From CAUUCX01 sp041844835 (GTDB lineage: Bacteria; Bacillota; Clostridia; Peptostreptococcales; Anaerovoracaceae): DNA of 64,000 bases. Below the pieces are notes generated by a model. That model had not been told where the DNA came from. It made no database searches and was given only the letters and a program-made list of their open reading frames with translations. The translations under genes were made by a program, and so were the position numbers. The DNA lies in the NCBI GenBank assembly GCA_041844835.1, contig JBGZBU010000018.1, positions 62,001 through 126,000 on the forward strand, in the 5' to 3' direction. Below are positions 54,182 through 62,855 of the stretch, piece by piece (within the stretch, counting starts at the first letter, position 1; the number at the start of each line of letters is the position of its first letter).

Positions 54182-55267
54182 TTATTTATCATATTCGACA
54201 ATCATTTGCTCGAGTTCGGATAAAATCTGAGCTTCGGGCACTTTTTTTATTATTTCACCTTTCGAAAAAATAAGTCCCTCTCCTACACCGCAGGCAACTC
54301 CCAAATCCGCTTCCCTGGCCTCACCGGGACCGTTTACGGCGCATCCCATTATTGCCAGGCGCAAACCGGAAACAAGACCGCGCTGTCTGCGTTCCTTTAT
54401 CCAAGCGGGGATTTTCGCTTCAACAAGCTCCGCCAATCCGGCAAGATCGACTCCGGTTCGTCCGCAAGTGGGACAAGATATTAAATCTATTTCCGGAACG
54501 CGCATACCGCCAGCTTCCAAAATATTGCGAGCGACCTCAATCTCCGCAATCGGGCTGCCTGTAATAGAAACGCGCAGGGTATCCCCGATGCCGGCAAGCA
54601 ACAGTCCACCTATACCTACAGCCGATTTTACTATTGCACGAACCCCGCTGCCCGCTTCCGTAACTCCAATGTGAAGAGGATAATCTGATTGTTTTTCAGC
54701 AAGCATGTACGCATCATAGTTCAATCTGACATCGGAAGATTTGATCGATAAAACGATATCCGAAAAGCCGAATTTTTCAAGTTTTTCAGCGTTCATAAGC
54801 GCAGATTCGACAAGGCCCTCCGCAGTTGCACCGCCATACTTTTTTAATATATTTTTTTCAAGCGATCCTGAATTGACTCCGACTCTAACAGGAATTCCGG
54901 CGGATTCGGCAGCCCTTGCCACCTCTCGTATCCTCTCGTCCGATCCGATATTTCCCGGATTTATTCTTATTTTATCCGCACCCTGCTCAATTGCCAGTAA
55001 TGCCAATTTATAATCGAAATGTATGTCTGCGACCAGAGGAACAGTGATATTTTTAAGTGCAAGCTCCCCTTTGATCTTGCCGAGCGCCATCCCCGCTTCT
55101 TGATCCGGTACGGCAATCCGCACAATATCGCATCCCGCACGAAAAAGCTCCTCAATCTGCCGACAAGTGGCGCGCACATCCCTCGTATCCGTGTTTGTCA
55201 TCGACTGGATACTGACCGGAGAACCGCCCCCTATCTTTACATTGCCGCAAAAAACAGCTTTACTCAT
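54182..55267 (-). CDS. ispG: 4-hydroxy-3-methylbut-2-enyl diphosphate synthase
   Basis: Iron-sulfur enzyme of the MEP isoprenoid pathway. SIQSMTNTDTRDV near the N-terminus, the TIM barrel, then the cluster cysteines in SCPTCGRTGVDL and the C-terminal MGCAVNGPGEAREAD are intact (361 residues). Downstream of dxr and rseP in one operon, matching the pathway step after IspF, which is not in view. Confidence 0.97.
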   Translation of the reverse strand: MSKAVFCGNVKIGGGSPVSIQSMTNTDTRDVRATCRQIEELFRAGCDIVRIAVPDQEAGMALGKIKGELALKNITVPLVADIHFDYKLALLAIEQGADKIRINPGNIGSDERIREVARAAESAGIPVRVGVNSGSLEKNILKKYGGATAEGLVESALMNAEKLEKFGFSDIVLSIKSSDVRLNYDAYMLAEKQSDYPLHIGVTEAGSGVRAIVKSAVGIGGLLLAGIGDTLRVSITGSPIAEIEVARNILEAGGMRVPEIDLISCPTCGRTGVDLAGLAELVEAKIPAWIKERRQRGLVSGLRLAIMGCAVNGPGEAREADLGVACGVGEGLIFSKGEIIKKVPEAQILSELEQMIVEYDK

Positions 55268-55286
55268 AATAAACCTCGAATCCTGC

Positions 55287-56297
55287 TCAACCTCTGTTTA
55301 AAATGAAACGCCCTATATCATTCCATGTGACATAAATCATGAGTGCAAAAAGTAACGCCATACCTATCAGATTGATTTTCATCTCGACATTTTCGCTAAA
55401 ACGTCCCCTGCTTACTGCGCGAATTATTGCAAAAAGCAATCTACCGCCGTCAAGCGCCGGAAGAGGCAGCATATTTATTATAGCCAAATTCAAACTTATA
55501 AGTGCCGTTATATAAAAAACATACTGTAATCCCAACGAAGCCGAATCTCCTACAACATAAGCTATTCCGACCGGACCCGACAACTCTTTTGCGGACACCT
55601 TGCCGCTGACGAGCTGCCCTAAGACATCATACATAAAATGTCCCATTTTTGTGATTGATTTGACACCATAAACCACAGCTCTTGCAGGATTTCTTTCAAT
55701 TTTGCTGGTGACCCCGATAATTTTTCTGCCGTCTTTTTCAGCGACATCGGTAACAAATACTTTTTCTTCGCCGTCTCTCACAACTTTTATTCGCACGCTC
55801 TCATCTGCTGCCTCGCTCAAGAGGACGGAAAAATCTTTCCATTCCTTTACAGGTTTCCCGTCAACGGCAACGATTCTGTCTCCCGCTTTAATGCCTGCAA
55901 TCTCAGCCATTCCGCCCGCGGTGACGCCGCTTATTGATGTGGTCGGCATCCCCGTATACATGAATATGGCGATCATGATTATCAATGCCGTAAGCAGATT
56001 CATAAAAGATCCCGCAACAAGAATTTTTGCTTTTACCGCCAATGACTTATTGCTGAACGATCTGACATCGTTTGAATCCTCATCTTCCCCCTCAATACTG
56101 CAAAATCCGCCGATAGGAAGTATCCTCAGGGAATATTCCGTTTCCCCTTTTTGGCGCTTGAAAAGAACAGGCCCCATACCTATAGCAAACTTGTTCACTT
56201 TGACGCCTGATGTTTTTGCCGCAAAGAAATGTCCGAGTTCATGTACAAACACCAAAAACATCAATATCAGTGCAGTATAAACTATCATCTTAACCAT
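55287..56297 (-). CDS. rseP: Site-2 protease RseP family (membrane zinc metalloprotease)
   Basis: Intramembrane protease. The HELGH motif at residues about 19-23, a PDZ domain (about 130-200, GDRIVAVDGKPVKEW) and the C-terminal LPLPALDGGRLLF (third zinc ligand) are visible with four membrane segments. The ATG at 56297, with AGGGG seven bases upstream, is preferred over one 14 codons earlier. The cognate anti-sigma substrate is unknown. Confidence 0.93.
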   Translation of the reverse strand: MVKMIVYTALILMFLVFVHELGHFFAAKTSGVKVNKFAIGMGPVLFKRQKGETEYSLRILPIGGFCSIEGEDEDSNDVRSFSNKSLAVKAKILVAGSFMNLLTALIIMIAIFMYTGMPTTSISGVTAGGMAEIAGIKAGDRIVAVDGKPVKEWKDFSVLLSEAADESVRIKVVRDGEEKVFVTDVAEKDGRKIIGVTSKIERNPARAVVYGVKSITKMGHFMYDVLGQLVSGKVSAKELSGPVGIAYVVGDSASLGLQYVFYITALISLNLAIINMLPLPALDGGRLLFAIIRAVSRGRFSENVEMKINLIGMALLFALMIYVTWNDIGRFILNRG

Positions 56298-56317
56298 ATA
56301 CAATCCCCTTTCACCCC

Positions 56318-57469
56318 TTACAGTGCAAACTTCTTGCACAATTCTTCGACCTCAAGCCTAGCTTCCATATCAATGGTCATTATGTCCTGAAAATCATAAT
56401 TCTTTATTACATTATACTGCGACATGAACTCCCTGAGAATCTCCGCAATCATCCAAAACTCCAGCTCCCCCTCCAGAAATTTTTCAACGGTATACTCATT
56501 TGCGCCATTTAATGCAATAGCGGCGGAGCCTCCGCTTTTCAGCGCCTCATACGCAAGTCCCAATGCAGGAAACGTTTCCATATCAGGTTTTTCAAATGTC
56601 ATGTTTGTCATATCATTATATAAATCAAGTCCCAGATCGTTAGGCAATCTGCCGGGATATTCAAATGCAAAAGATATCGGAATCCTCATATCAGTCGGCC
56701 CAAGCTGTGCAATAATAGCTCCGTCGGAATATTCTACCATCGAGTGAATTACAGCTTCCTTGTGTATGAGAACAAAAATCTTGTCCGCAGGAACATCAAA
56801 CAGCCATCTCGCCTCGATAACCTCGAGCCCCTTGTTCATAAGCGTAGCTGAATCTATGGAAATCTTCTTTCCCATACTCCAACTCGGATGATTAAGAGCA
56901 TCCGCACAAGTAACGGATTTTAAATCGGATGAGCTGTAATTCCTGAAAGGTCCCCCGGATGCCGTGAGGATAAGTGAACGCAGTTTTCTGTTTTTATTTC
57001 CCTCCATGCACTGGAATATCGCACTATGTTCGCTGTCAACGGGAATTATGCGCCCGCCCCCATATTTAAAAGCTGACATTATAATATCCCCGCCGGTAAC
57101 CAGCGCTTCTTTATTCGCAAGAGCCACATCCGCCCCGGCAAGGGCGGCTCTGTGCGTGGGAATCATACCCCGCATTCCGACTAACGCATTTAAAAACAAA
57201 TCCGCACCGCTGTCTATAAGATGCGATATTCCGTCATTTCCCCATACGACTTCAAGAAAAGGAAAATCCGTCTTTATCCGCTCGGCATCATCTCTAAGCT
57301 CCACCGAAACGATATCGGGTTTAAATTCCGCAATTTGCTCTTTAAACAGTCTTATATTTTTCCCGCATGCAATCGATTTGACTTTAAATTTATCAGTGTT
57401 CTGCCGTATTACATCAAGCGCTTGAGTCCCTATGGAACCGGTACTGCCCAATATACTTATCTCTTTCAT
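56318..57469 (-). CDS. dxr: 1-deoxy-D-xylulose-5-phosphate reductoisomerase
   Basis: NADPH-dependent MEP pathway enzyme. STGSIGTQALDVIRQ (NADPH loop), VALANKEALVTGG, VDSEHSAIFQ (metal and substrate), SGGPFRNY-like ASGGPFRN and WSMGKKISIDSATLMNKGLE are complete in 383 residues. It lies between cdsA and rseP. Confidence 0.97.
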   Translation of the reverse strand: MKEISILGSTGSIGTQALDVIRQNTDKFKVKSIACGKNIRLFKEQIAEFKPDIVSVELRDDAERIKTDFPFLEVVWGNDGISHLIDSGADLFLNALVGMRGMIPTHRAALAGADVALANKEALVTGGDIIMSAFKYGGGRIIPVDSEHSAIFQCMEGNKNRKLRSLILTASGGPFRNYSSSDLKSVTCADALNHPSWSMGKKISIDSATLMNKGLEVIEARWLFDVPADKIFVLIHKEAVIHSMVEYSDGAIIAQLGPTDMRIPISFAFEYPGRLPNDLGLDLYNDMTNMTFEKPDMETFPALGLAYEALKSGGSAAIALNGANEYTVEKFLEGELEFWMIAEILREFMSQYNVIKNYDFQDIMTIDMEARLEVEELCKKFAL

Positions 57470-57477
57470 GATATCCC

Positions 57478-58272
57478 CTATGACAGCCCTAAGACAATAA
57501 ACTTCGCATAATAATAAATCAGAGGCGCCGTAAATAATATGCTGTCAAACCTGTCCATAATACCTCCGTGCCCCGGAATAAGTTTACCGTAATCTTTTAT
57601 CCCCATTTTGCGTTTAAACGCTGAAGCGCAAAGATCCCCGATTTGGCTGAACGCCGCCGCGAAAGCTCCCAAGATGATGCAATGCAAAAGTATGGGACGC
57701 AGAAAGAAGAATGCAAATACCCCGCATGCCAACATTCCTCCGATCACACCGCCGATCGCACCTTCTACGGTTTTTTTAGGACTCAGAACCGGGCACAGTT
57801 TATGTTTACCCAGAAAATAACCTGTAAAATATGCCATTATATCGGAGCCGAATGCCGAAAAAAATATGAGCCATAAAAGAAGTGAATACTTTTCAAGCTG
57901 CCCCACTAAAACGATATGATATGAGAAAAATACGACATAAAAAATAGCGGTCAGCGTCGCCATGCCGTCCTCCAATTTTCTCTCATCTATCTTAAACACA
58001 TAGAGCAATGAAAACAAAATAGATATAAAAAACCAAAAGAAATAAATTTCAAAATCCAAATTCAAAATATTTACGGCATACAGCAGGACTGCGGCCAGAT
58101 ATACAATATACTTTGACGGCTTTATCCCCATATGGTTAAAACCGTTACAGAATTCAGTTGCACCTGATATTCCTATCAAAAAACAGGCTCCCGTAAGAAC
58201 GGGACCCCCCAGGTATAAAACTCCGAAAAGGATCGGAACCATCGCCGTTCCTGAAATAATTCTTGTCTTCAT
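57478..58272 (-). CDS. cdsA: Phosphatidate cytidylyltransferase
   Basis: Makes CDP-diacylglycerol from CTP and phosphatidic acid. About eight membrane segments in 264 residues and the C-terminal family signature DYGKLIPGHGGIMDRFDS. Standard place between uppS and dxr. Confidence 0.95.
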   Translation of the reverse strand: MKTRIISGTAMVPILFGVLYLGGPVLTGACFLIGISGATEFCNGFNHMGIKPSKYIVYLAAVLLYAVNILNLDFEIYFFWFFISILFSLLYVFKIDERKLEDGMATLTAIFYVVFFSYHIVLVGQLEKYSLLLWLIFFSAFGSDIMAYFTGYFLGKHKLCPVLSPKKTVEGAIGGVIGGMLACGVFAFFFLRPILLHCIILGAFAAAFSQIGDLCASAFKRKMGIKDYGKLIPGHGGIMDRFDSILFTAPLIYYYAKFIVLGLS

Positions 58273-58292
58273 TTCATTCTCCTAAGCTGTTA

Positions 58293-59030
58293 TTATTCAC
58301 ATCTTCCGCCAAATCTTCGCTCTCTTCCCATATACTCATCTATTATACTTTTCAATTCATCCGGGGTAAAATCGGGCCAGAGCGTCTCGGTAAAAGCGAA
58401 TTCACTATATGCTATTTGCCAGAGGAGAAAATTTGAAATCCTCTCTTCTCCACTCGTACGCACGACCAAGTCGGGATCCGGCACACCAAGCAGCCCCGTA
58501 TAAAGATTTGCGGAGATATCCTGAACAGTAATCCGCTGGGGATCGACCTTTCCGTCCGCTGCCAGCTCGCACAGACGGGCAGCTGCAAGCCTGATATCTT
58601 CCCTGCCGCCATAATTTATGCAGATATTGAACTGCATACCGGTATTCTTCTCCGTAAGGTGCTCAGCTCTATTTATTGCATCCTGCACCCCTCTTGGAAG
58701 AGGCGCAGGATCGCCAAGCAATTTTATCCTGACATTCTCTCTATTGAGCTCCGCCAGTTCATTTTCCACATACAGCACGAGCAATTTGAAAATTCCGCTT
58801 ATTTCTTCGGCGCTCCGCTTCCAATTTTCCGTCGAAAAAGCATAAACGCTGAGATGTTTTATCCCGAAATCCGAAGCAAATCTTACGATTTCTTTCATCG
58901 CCTTCATTCCGGCATTATGCCCGGCATAACGCGGGAGATGCCGTTTTTTCGCCCATCGCCCGTTTCCGTCCATTATCAGAGCAATATGTTCGGGCTTTTT
59001 TCTTACGGATCCGCTCATCCCTCTTCCCAC
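58293..59030 (-). CDS. uppS: Undecaprenyl diphosphate synthase
   Basis: Cis-prenyltransferase making the C55 lipid carrier of wall synthesis. ALIMDGNGRWAKKR (catalytic Asp), YAFSTENWKRS, INYGGREDI and RTSGEERISNFLLWQ are intact. A GTG start at 59030 with AGAGG six bases upstream is used; an ATG four codons later is possible. 245 residues, directly after frr. Confidence 0.96.
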   Translation of the reverse strand: MGRGMSGSVRKKPEHIALIMDGNGRWAKKRHLPRYAGHNAGMKAMKEIVRFASDFGIKHLSVYAFSTENWKRSAEEISGIFKLLVLYVENELAELNRENVRIKLLGDPAPLPRGVQDAINRAEHLTEKNTGMQFNICINYGGREDIRLAAARLCELAADGKVDPQRITVQDISANLYTGLLGVPDPDLVVRTSGEERISNFLLWQIAYSEFAFTETLWPDFTPDELKSIIDEYMGRERRFGGRCE

Positions 59031-59031
59031 T

Positions 59032-59586
59032 TTAAACCTCTAAAATTTCGCTCTCTTTTGCTTTAATGATCGCGTCTATTTCCTTCATTGCCTCATCGGT
59101 TATTTTTTGTACTTCTTCCGTTTCACTCCTCATTTCATCCTCTGAAACCTCGGCACTCTTTTCCATCTTTTTGATGATATCGTTTGCCTCACGGCGTTCG
59201 TTGCGTACTGCTACTTTTGTATCTTCTCCGAGTTTTTTTACAATTTTCGTCAATTCACGACGACGTTCTTCTGTAACCTCAGGCACCGTAATCCGCACCA
59301 CTTTTCCGTCATTTGACGGCGGCATCCCCAGATCCGAAGTATTTATCGCTTTTTCAATATCCGCAACCGCTTTTGGATCAAACGGTGTAATCATTAGCGT
59401 GCGCGGATCCGGAACGGAAATGCTTGCCATATTTTTAAGCGGCGTCGGAGTCCCGTAATACTCCACCACTATCTTATCGAGCAGCAGCGGGTTTGCCCTG
59501 CCTGCCCTGACTGTGCTTAATTCTTCTTTCAGATACGCTATATTTCCTTTAATTTTCTCACGAAAATCCTTTTTTACATCCGACAT
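59032..59586 (-). CDS. frr: Ribosome recycling factor
   Basis: Splits post-termination ribosomes together with EF-G. 184 residues, with LSTVRAGRANPLLLDKI, DPRTLMITPFD and the RRELTKIVKK block of the family. Between pyrH and uppS, the usual order. Confidence 0.97.
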   Translation of the reverse strand: MSDVKKDFREKIKGNIAYLKEELSTVRAGRANPLLLDKIVVEYYGTPTPLKNMASISVPDPRTLMITPFDPKAVADIEKAINTSDLGMPPSNDGKVVRITVPEVTEERRRELTKIVKKLGEDTKVAVRNERREANDIIKKMEKSAEVSEDEMRSETEEVQKITDEAMKEIDAIIKAKESEILEV

Positions 59587-59601
59587 AATAATACCTCCCT
59601 A

Positions 59602-60306
59602 TTATCTTACTATTGTTCCTATTTTTTCCCCGCAAACCGCTTTCATAATATTCCCCGTTTCAGAAAGAGCAAAAACATGAATAGGAATATCATTGTCGCG
59701 GCAAAGAGTAGCTGCGGTTCCATCCATGACCTTGAGATTTTTCTCCAATACCTCCTGATGAGTCAGCACGGAATATTTTGTTGCATTCGGATTTATTGCC
59801 GGATCATCAGAGTATACGGCGTCTATTTTTTTTGCAAGCAAAATGACATCGGCATCAATCTCCGCAGAACGAAGAGCAGCGGTGGTATCCGTAGAAAAAA
59901 ACGGATTCCCCGTACCGGCGCCGAAGATCACGATACTTCCCTCCGCAAGCTCGGACACCGCTTTCCTCCTGATGTAAGGTTCGGCAATTTCACGCATCTC
60001 AATAGCGGTCTGCACACGCGCCGATACTCCAAGCGCCTCAATTGCTTCCTGCAGAACAAGGGCATTCATGACCGTTGCGAGCATCCCCACGTAATCAGCC
60101 GTTGCTCTGTTCATGCTTGCATCGCTTCTGCCTCGCCAAAAATTCCCTCCGCCTACCACTATGGCTATCTCCACACCCATATCATAAACATCTTTAATCT
60201 GGTGCGCCACGTCATTGACAACGGCATGATCAATGCCGAAACGCCCTTCCCCTGCCAGCGCTTCTCCACTGATCTTAATCATTATTCTTTTGTATGCCGG
60301 TTTCAT
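59602..60306 (-). CDS. pyrH: UMP kinase
   Basis: Phosphorylates UMP to UDP for RNA and cell-wall sugar nucleotides. AYKRIMIKISGEALAG, IVVGGGNFWRG, the GTGNPFFSTDTTAALRS stretch and the DGTAATLCRDNDIPIHVF end are typical (234 residues). The ATG at 60306 with AGAGG upstream is chosen over a GTG three codons earlier. tsf and rpsB, which often precede pyrH, are absent; a divergent ABC transporter is there instead. Confidence 0.96.
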   Translation of the reverse strand: MKPAYKRIMIKISGEALAGEGRFGIDHAVVNDVAHQIKDVYDMGVEIAIVVGGGNFWRGRSDASMNRATADYVGMLATVMNALVLQEAIEALGVSARVQTAIEMREIAEPYIRRKAVSELAEGSIVIFGAGTGNPFFSTDTTAALRSAEIDADVILLAKKIDAVYSDDPAINPNATKYSVLTHQEVLEKNLKVMDGTAATLCRDNDIPIHVFALSETGNIMKAVCGEKIGTIVR

Positions 60307-60389
60307 AAAATCCACCTCTCATTTTCACCTAGCAGTCAATCTTTTCCATCCTCATTTTAACACAAAACTTCCCGTTTTTTCTATAAGAA

Positions 60390-60417
60390 ATTATACATGC
60401 CGCCCATAGACTCTTAA
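60390..60417 (-). promoter_or_regulatory. Promoter of the pyrH-frr-uppS-cdsA-dxr-rseP-ispG operon
   Basis: TTAAGA (60412-60417), 16 bases, TATAAT (60390-60395). Transcription would start near 60383, about 77 bases before the pyrH ATG. Confidence 0.5.
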
Positions 60418-60489
60418 TCATTATTTTGATAAAATTGTTTCGTGTTGGTGCACTGAAGAGACAGCCTACAGGAATAAGAGGAGGTTTTG

Positions 60490-61242
60490 ATGTTAGAGAT
60501 TAAAAATGTTACAAAAAAATACGGCACTTTCTTAGCGAATGACAATGTATCGTTTACCGTTCCCTCAGGCAGCATTTCTCTGCTTGTTGGCCCCAACGGT
60601 GCGGGGAAATCAACAATACTCAAAAGTATTATGGGATTGCTAAGATATCAGGGCGAGATCACTTTGAACGGCGAACAGACAACATCGCCCGCCGCGAAAA
60701 AAATGCTTGCGTATGTTCCGGAATTCCCACAGATGTATTCACTGCTGACCGTTTATGAGCACATGGAATATACCGCAAGGATATACAAATTAAGCGACTG
60801 GCAGGAAAAGGCGGATACACTGCTTTCACGTTTTGAAATCCTGGATAAGAAAAACAAATTGGGGGGCGCTCTTTCTAAAGGAATGCAGCAAAAGCTCAGT
60901 ATATGCACAGCTTTGTTGCATTCACCGGAATTCATCCTCTTTGACGAACCGATGATAGGACTTGATCCGCATGCAATAAAAGAAGTGAAATCGATATTTT
61001 ACGAATTGAAGGATGCAGGTTCATCCCTGCTTATAAGCACACATATTTTGGACACCGTAGATGATTTATGGGATCATGTCGAAATAATGAATAATGGTAA
61101 AATTGCGGCATCGACAAGCCATCAGGATCTGACCGCGGCGGGCAAAAGCTTGGAAGATTATTTTTTTGAAATTACGGAAATATCGGATACGGCAAATTAT
61201 AATTCACCCGGGTCAACAAGCGATGCGGAGGTGGAAATATGA
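60490..61242 (+). CDS. ABC transporter ATP-binding protein
   Basis: Nucleotide-binding subunit of 250 residues: Walker A GPNGAGKST near 34-42, Q loop at PEFPQMY, signature LSKGMQQKL, Walker B FILFDEPMIGLDP and H loop STH. The class resembles exporters of the YtrB/EcsA kind. GGAGG five bases before the ATG at 60490 decides against a TTG one codon upstream. It overlaps the permease gene by four bases (ATGA). The substrate is unknown. Confidence 0.92.
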   Translation: MLEIKNVTKKYGTFLANDNVSFTVPSGSISLLVGPNGAGKSTILKSIMGLLRYQGEITLNGEQTTSPAAKKMLAYVPEFPQMYSLLTVYEHMEYTARIYKLSDWQEKADTLLSRFEILDKKNKLGGALSKGMQQKLSICTALLHSPEFILFDEPMIGLDPHAIKEVKSIFYELKDAGSSLLISTHILDTVDDLWDHVEIMNNGKIAASTSHQDLTAAGKSLEDYFFEITEISDTANYNSPGSTSDAEVEI

Positions 61243-62849
61243 CTGCGTTGCTGTATTTGAAATTTCTTCAATTTAAGAACGGAATAAAGCAATTGCGATA
61301 CGAAAAAAGCAAGTTGTTTTTTGTGATTTTTATCGCCGTGGCAGCTGTTGTTTCATTTATTCCCGCTTTTTTGGGCGTGAACACGCCTGATTCCCATGCT
61401 TCGCCTCTGCACAATTCACGTGCAACACTGCTTTTTATAATCCTGGTCTACTTACTGCTTTATATATTTGTAGCCCAATCGTGGTGGGCGGGAACGCAAA
61501 AGGCAACGCTTATATTCAGAATGTCGGATGTGCAGTTTGTATTCACTGCACCGCTGAAACCTCAATCCGTACTGATGTATGGAATGTTGAATAAATTCCA
61601 GATGATTATGCTGAGCTCAATTTTTATATTTTTTCAATATCCGAATGTGCGACATGCGGGGTTGAGTTTCGGCTCATTTTTGCTGTGCATACTGATTTTT
61701 CTGATTGCGACTTTTGCGGGCAGCTGCACCGGTATGCTCATATATGCCGCTTCATATCGAAATGTCCGGATCAAGAATTTTTTTAAGACTCTCCTGCTCG
61801 CCGTTACGCTTCTTATCATTGCGATTATTCTAAAAGCGTATGCCGTCACGCACGATCCTATGGAAGCTGTACGTATTGCCTTTGAAAATCCCGTCATAAG
61901 ATTTTTGCCGATCGTCGGTTGGGCGCTTGAAATTATAAAAGGATTTATAGGCGAATTCGGCACGGCGGCGATCGTTTCGTCACTGCTTCTGCCGGGCTTG
62001 ATCGCGGCAACATTAAAAATACTCTACAGCATTGATATAAACTTTTATGAGGATGCGATCAGCGCTATAGGGAAATATGAAAAAACTATTGAAAACAAGA
62101 AAAACGGAAAAAGCACGATTGACTTCAAAAAAACAAGCGCCGGAAAATTCGGAATCGGCAGAGGTTGGGGAGAATCCGCGATAATGTATCGAATGCTGAA
62201 AAGCATGAAACGTGAAGTATCGAATCTTGCATCAATGTCTACGATCGCCGTTCTCATATCCGCAGGGGTAGCTATTGCAGTAATAAAAATCAGCGGCATC
62301 AGCGGTGCGGGGGGACTTGGAATAGGCGTAATTATACTTCTGTATGTTTCGGCTATATATTCACAATATTCCGCTTTTACCGACGAGTTGAAATCCGATT
62401 ATTTTTTCACTATACCGGGCAGCAATACGAAGAAACTCATTTTTGCAAGTCTGCCGATCGTGATGAAATCAAGCTTGGAATTTTTGATCGCAATAGCGGG
62501 ATTTGCGATTGCCGCAGGCGCGACAGTCGGTTCTGCAATAGGCGCATTTATATCCTTGATCGGATTTTCATTTGTTCTGACGGGCAGTCAGTTAATCTGC
62601 TACAGAGTGCTCCGCACGGATTCAGGAGTGCTGTTCAGCCTGTTTTCGCTCATAATGAACGTCCTGCTTCTGCTGCCGGGGATTATAATTATTGCCGTTC
62701 TTTATCCCGTGCGCAAGATACCTTACTTTGAAATTTTCTCCATTGAGGGGGTTTTGATAGTATTTTTCACTCTGATCGTCAATATGGGACTTTATTTTGC
62801 GTGCCTGAAACCGGGAGAAAATATGCTTCGTTTCGGGAAAGATGCCTGA
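61239..62849 (+). CDS. ABC transporter permease, putative ABC exporter
   Basis: A 536-residue membrane protein with about 12 hydrophobic segments, no nucleotide-binding domain, and N-terminal RYEKSKLFFVIFIAV. It resembles the large permeases paired with EcsA/YtrB-like ATPases; the family fit is approximate. It is translationally coupled to the ATP-binding subunit. It ends seven bases before the convergent hydrogenase gene. Confidence 0.8.
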   Translation: MTALLYLKFLQFKNGIKQLRYEKSKLFFVIFIAVAAVVSFIPAFLGVNTPDSHASPLHNSRATLLFIILVYLLLYIFVAQSWWAGTQKATLIFRMSDVQFVFTAPLKPQSVLMYGMLNKFQMIMLSSIFIFFQYPNVRHAGLSFGSFLLCILIFLIATFAGSCTGMLIYAASYRNVRIKNFFKTLLLAVTLLIIAIILKAYAVTHDPMEAVRIAFENPVIRFLPIVGWALEIIKGFIGEFGTAAIVSSLLLPGLIAATLKILYSIDINFYEDAISAIGKYEKTIENKKNGKSTIDFKKTSAGKFGIGRGWGESAIMYRMLKSMKREVSNLASMSTIAVLISAGVAIAVIKISGISGAGGLGIGVIILLYVSAIYSQYSAFTDELKSDYFFTIPGSNTKKLIFASLPIVMKSSLEFLIAIAGFAIAAGATVGSAIGAFISLIGFSFVLTGSQLICYRVLRTDSGVLFSLFSLIMNVLLLLPGIIIIAVLYPVRKIPYFEIFSIEGVLIVFFTLIVNMGLYFACLKPGENMLRFGKDA

Positions 62850-62855
62850 GGGCAT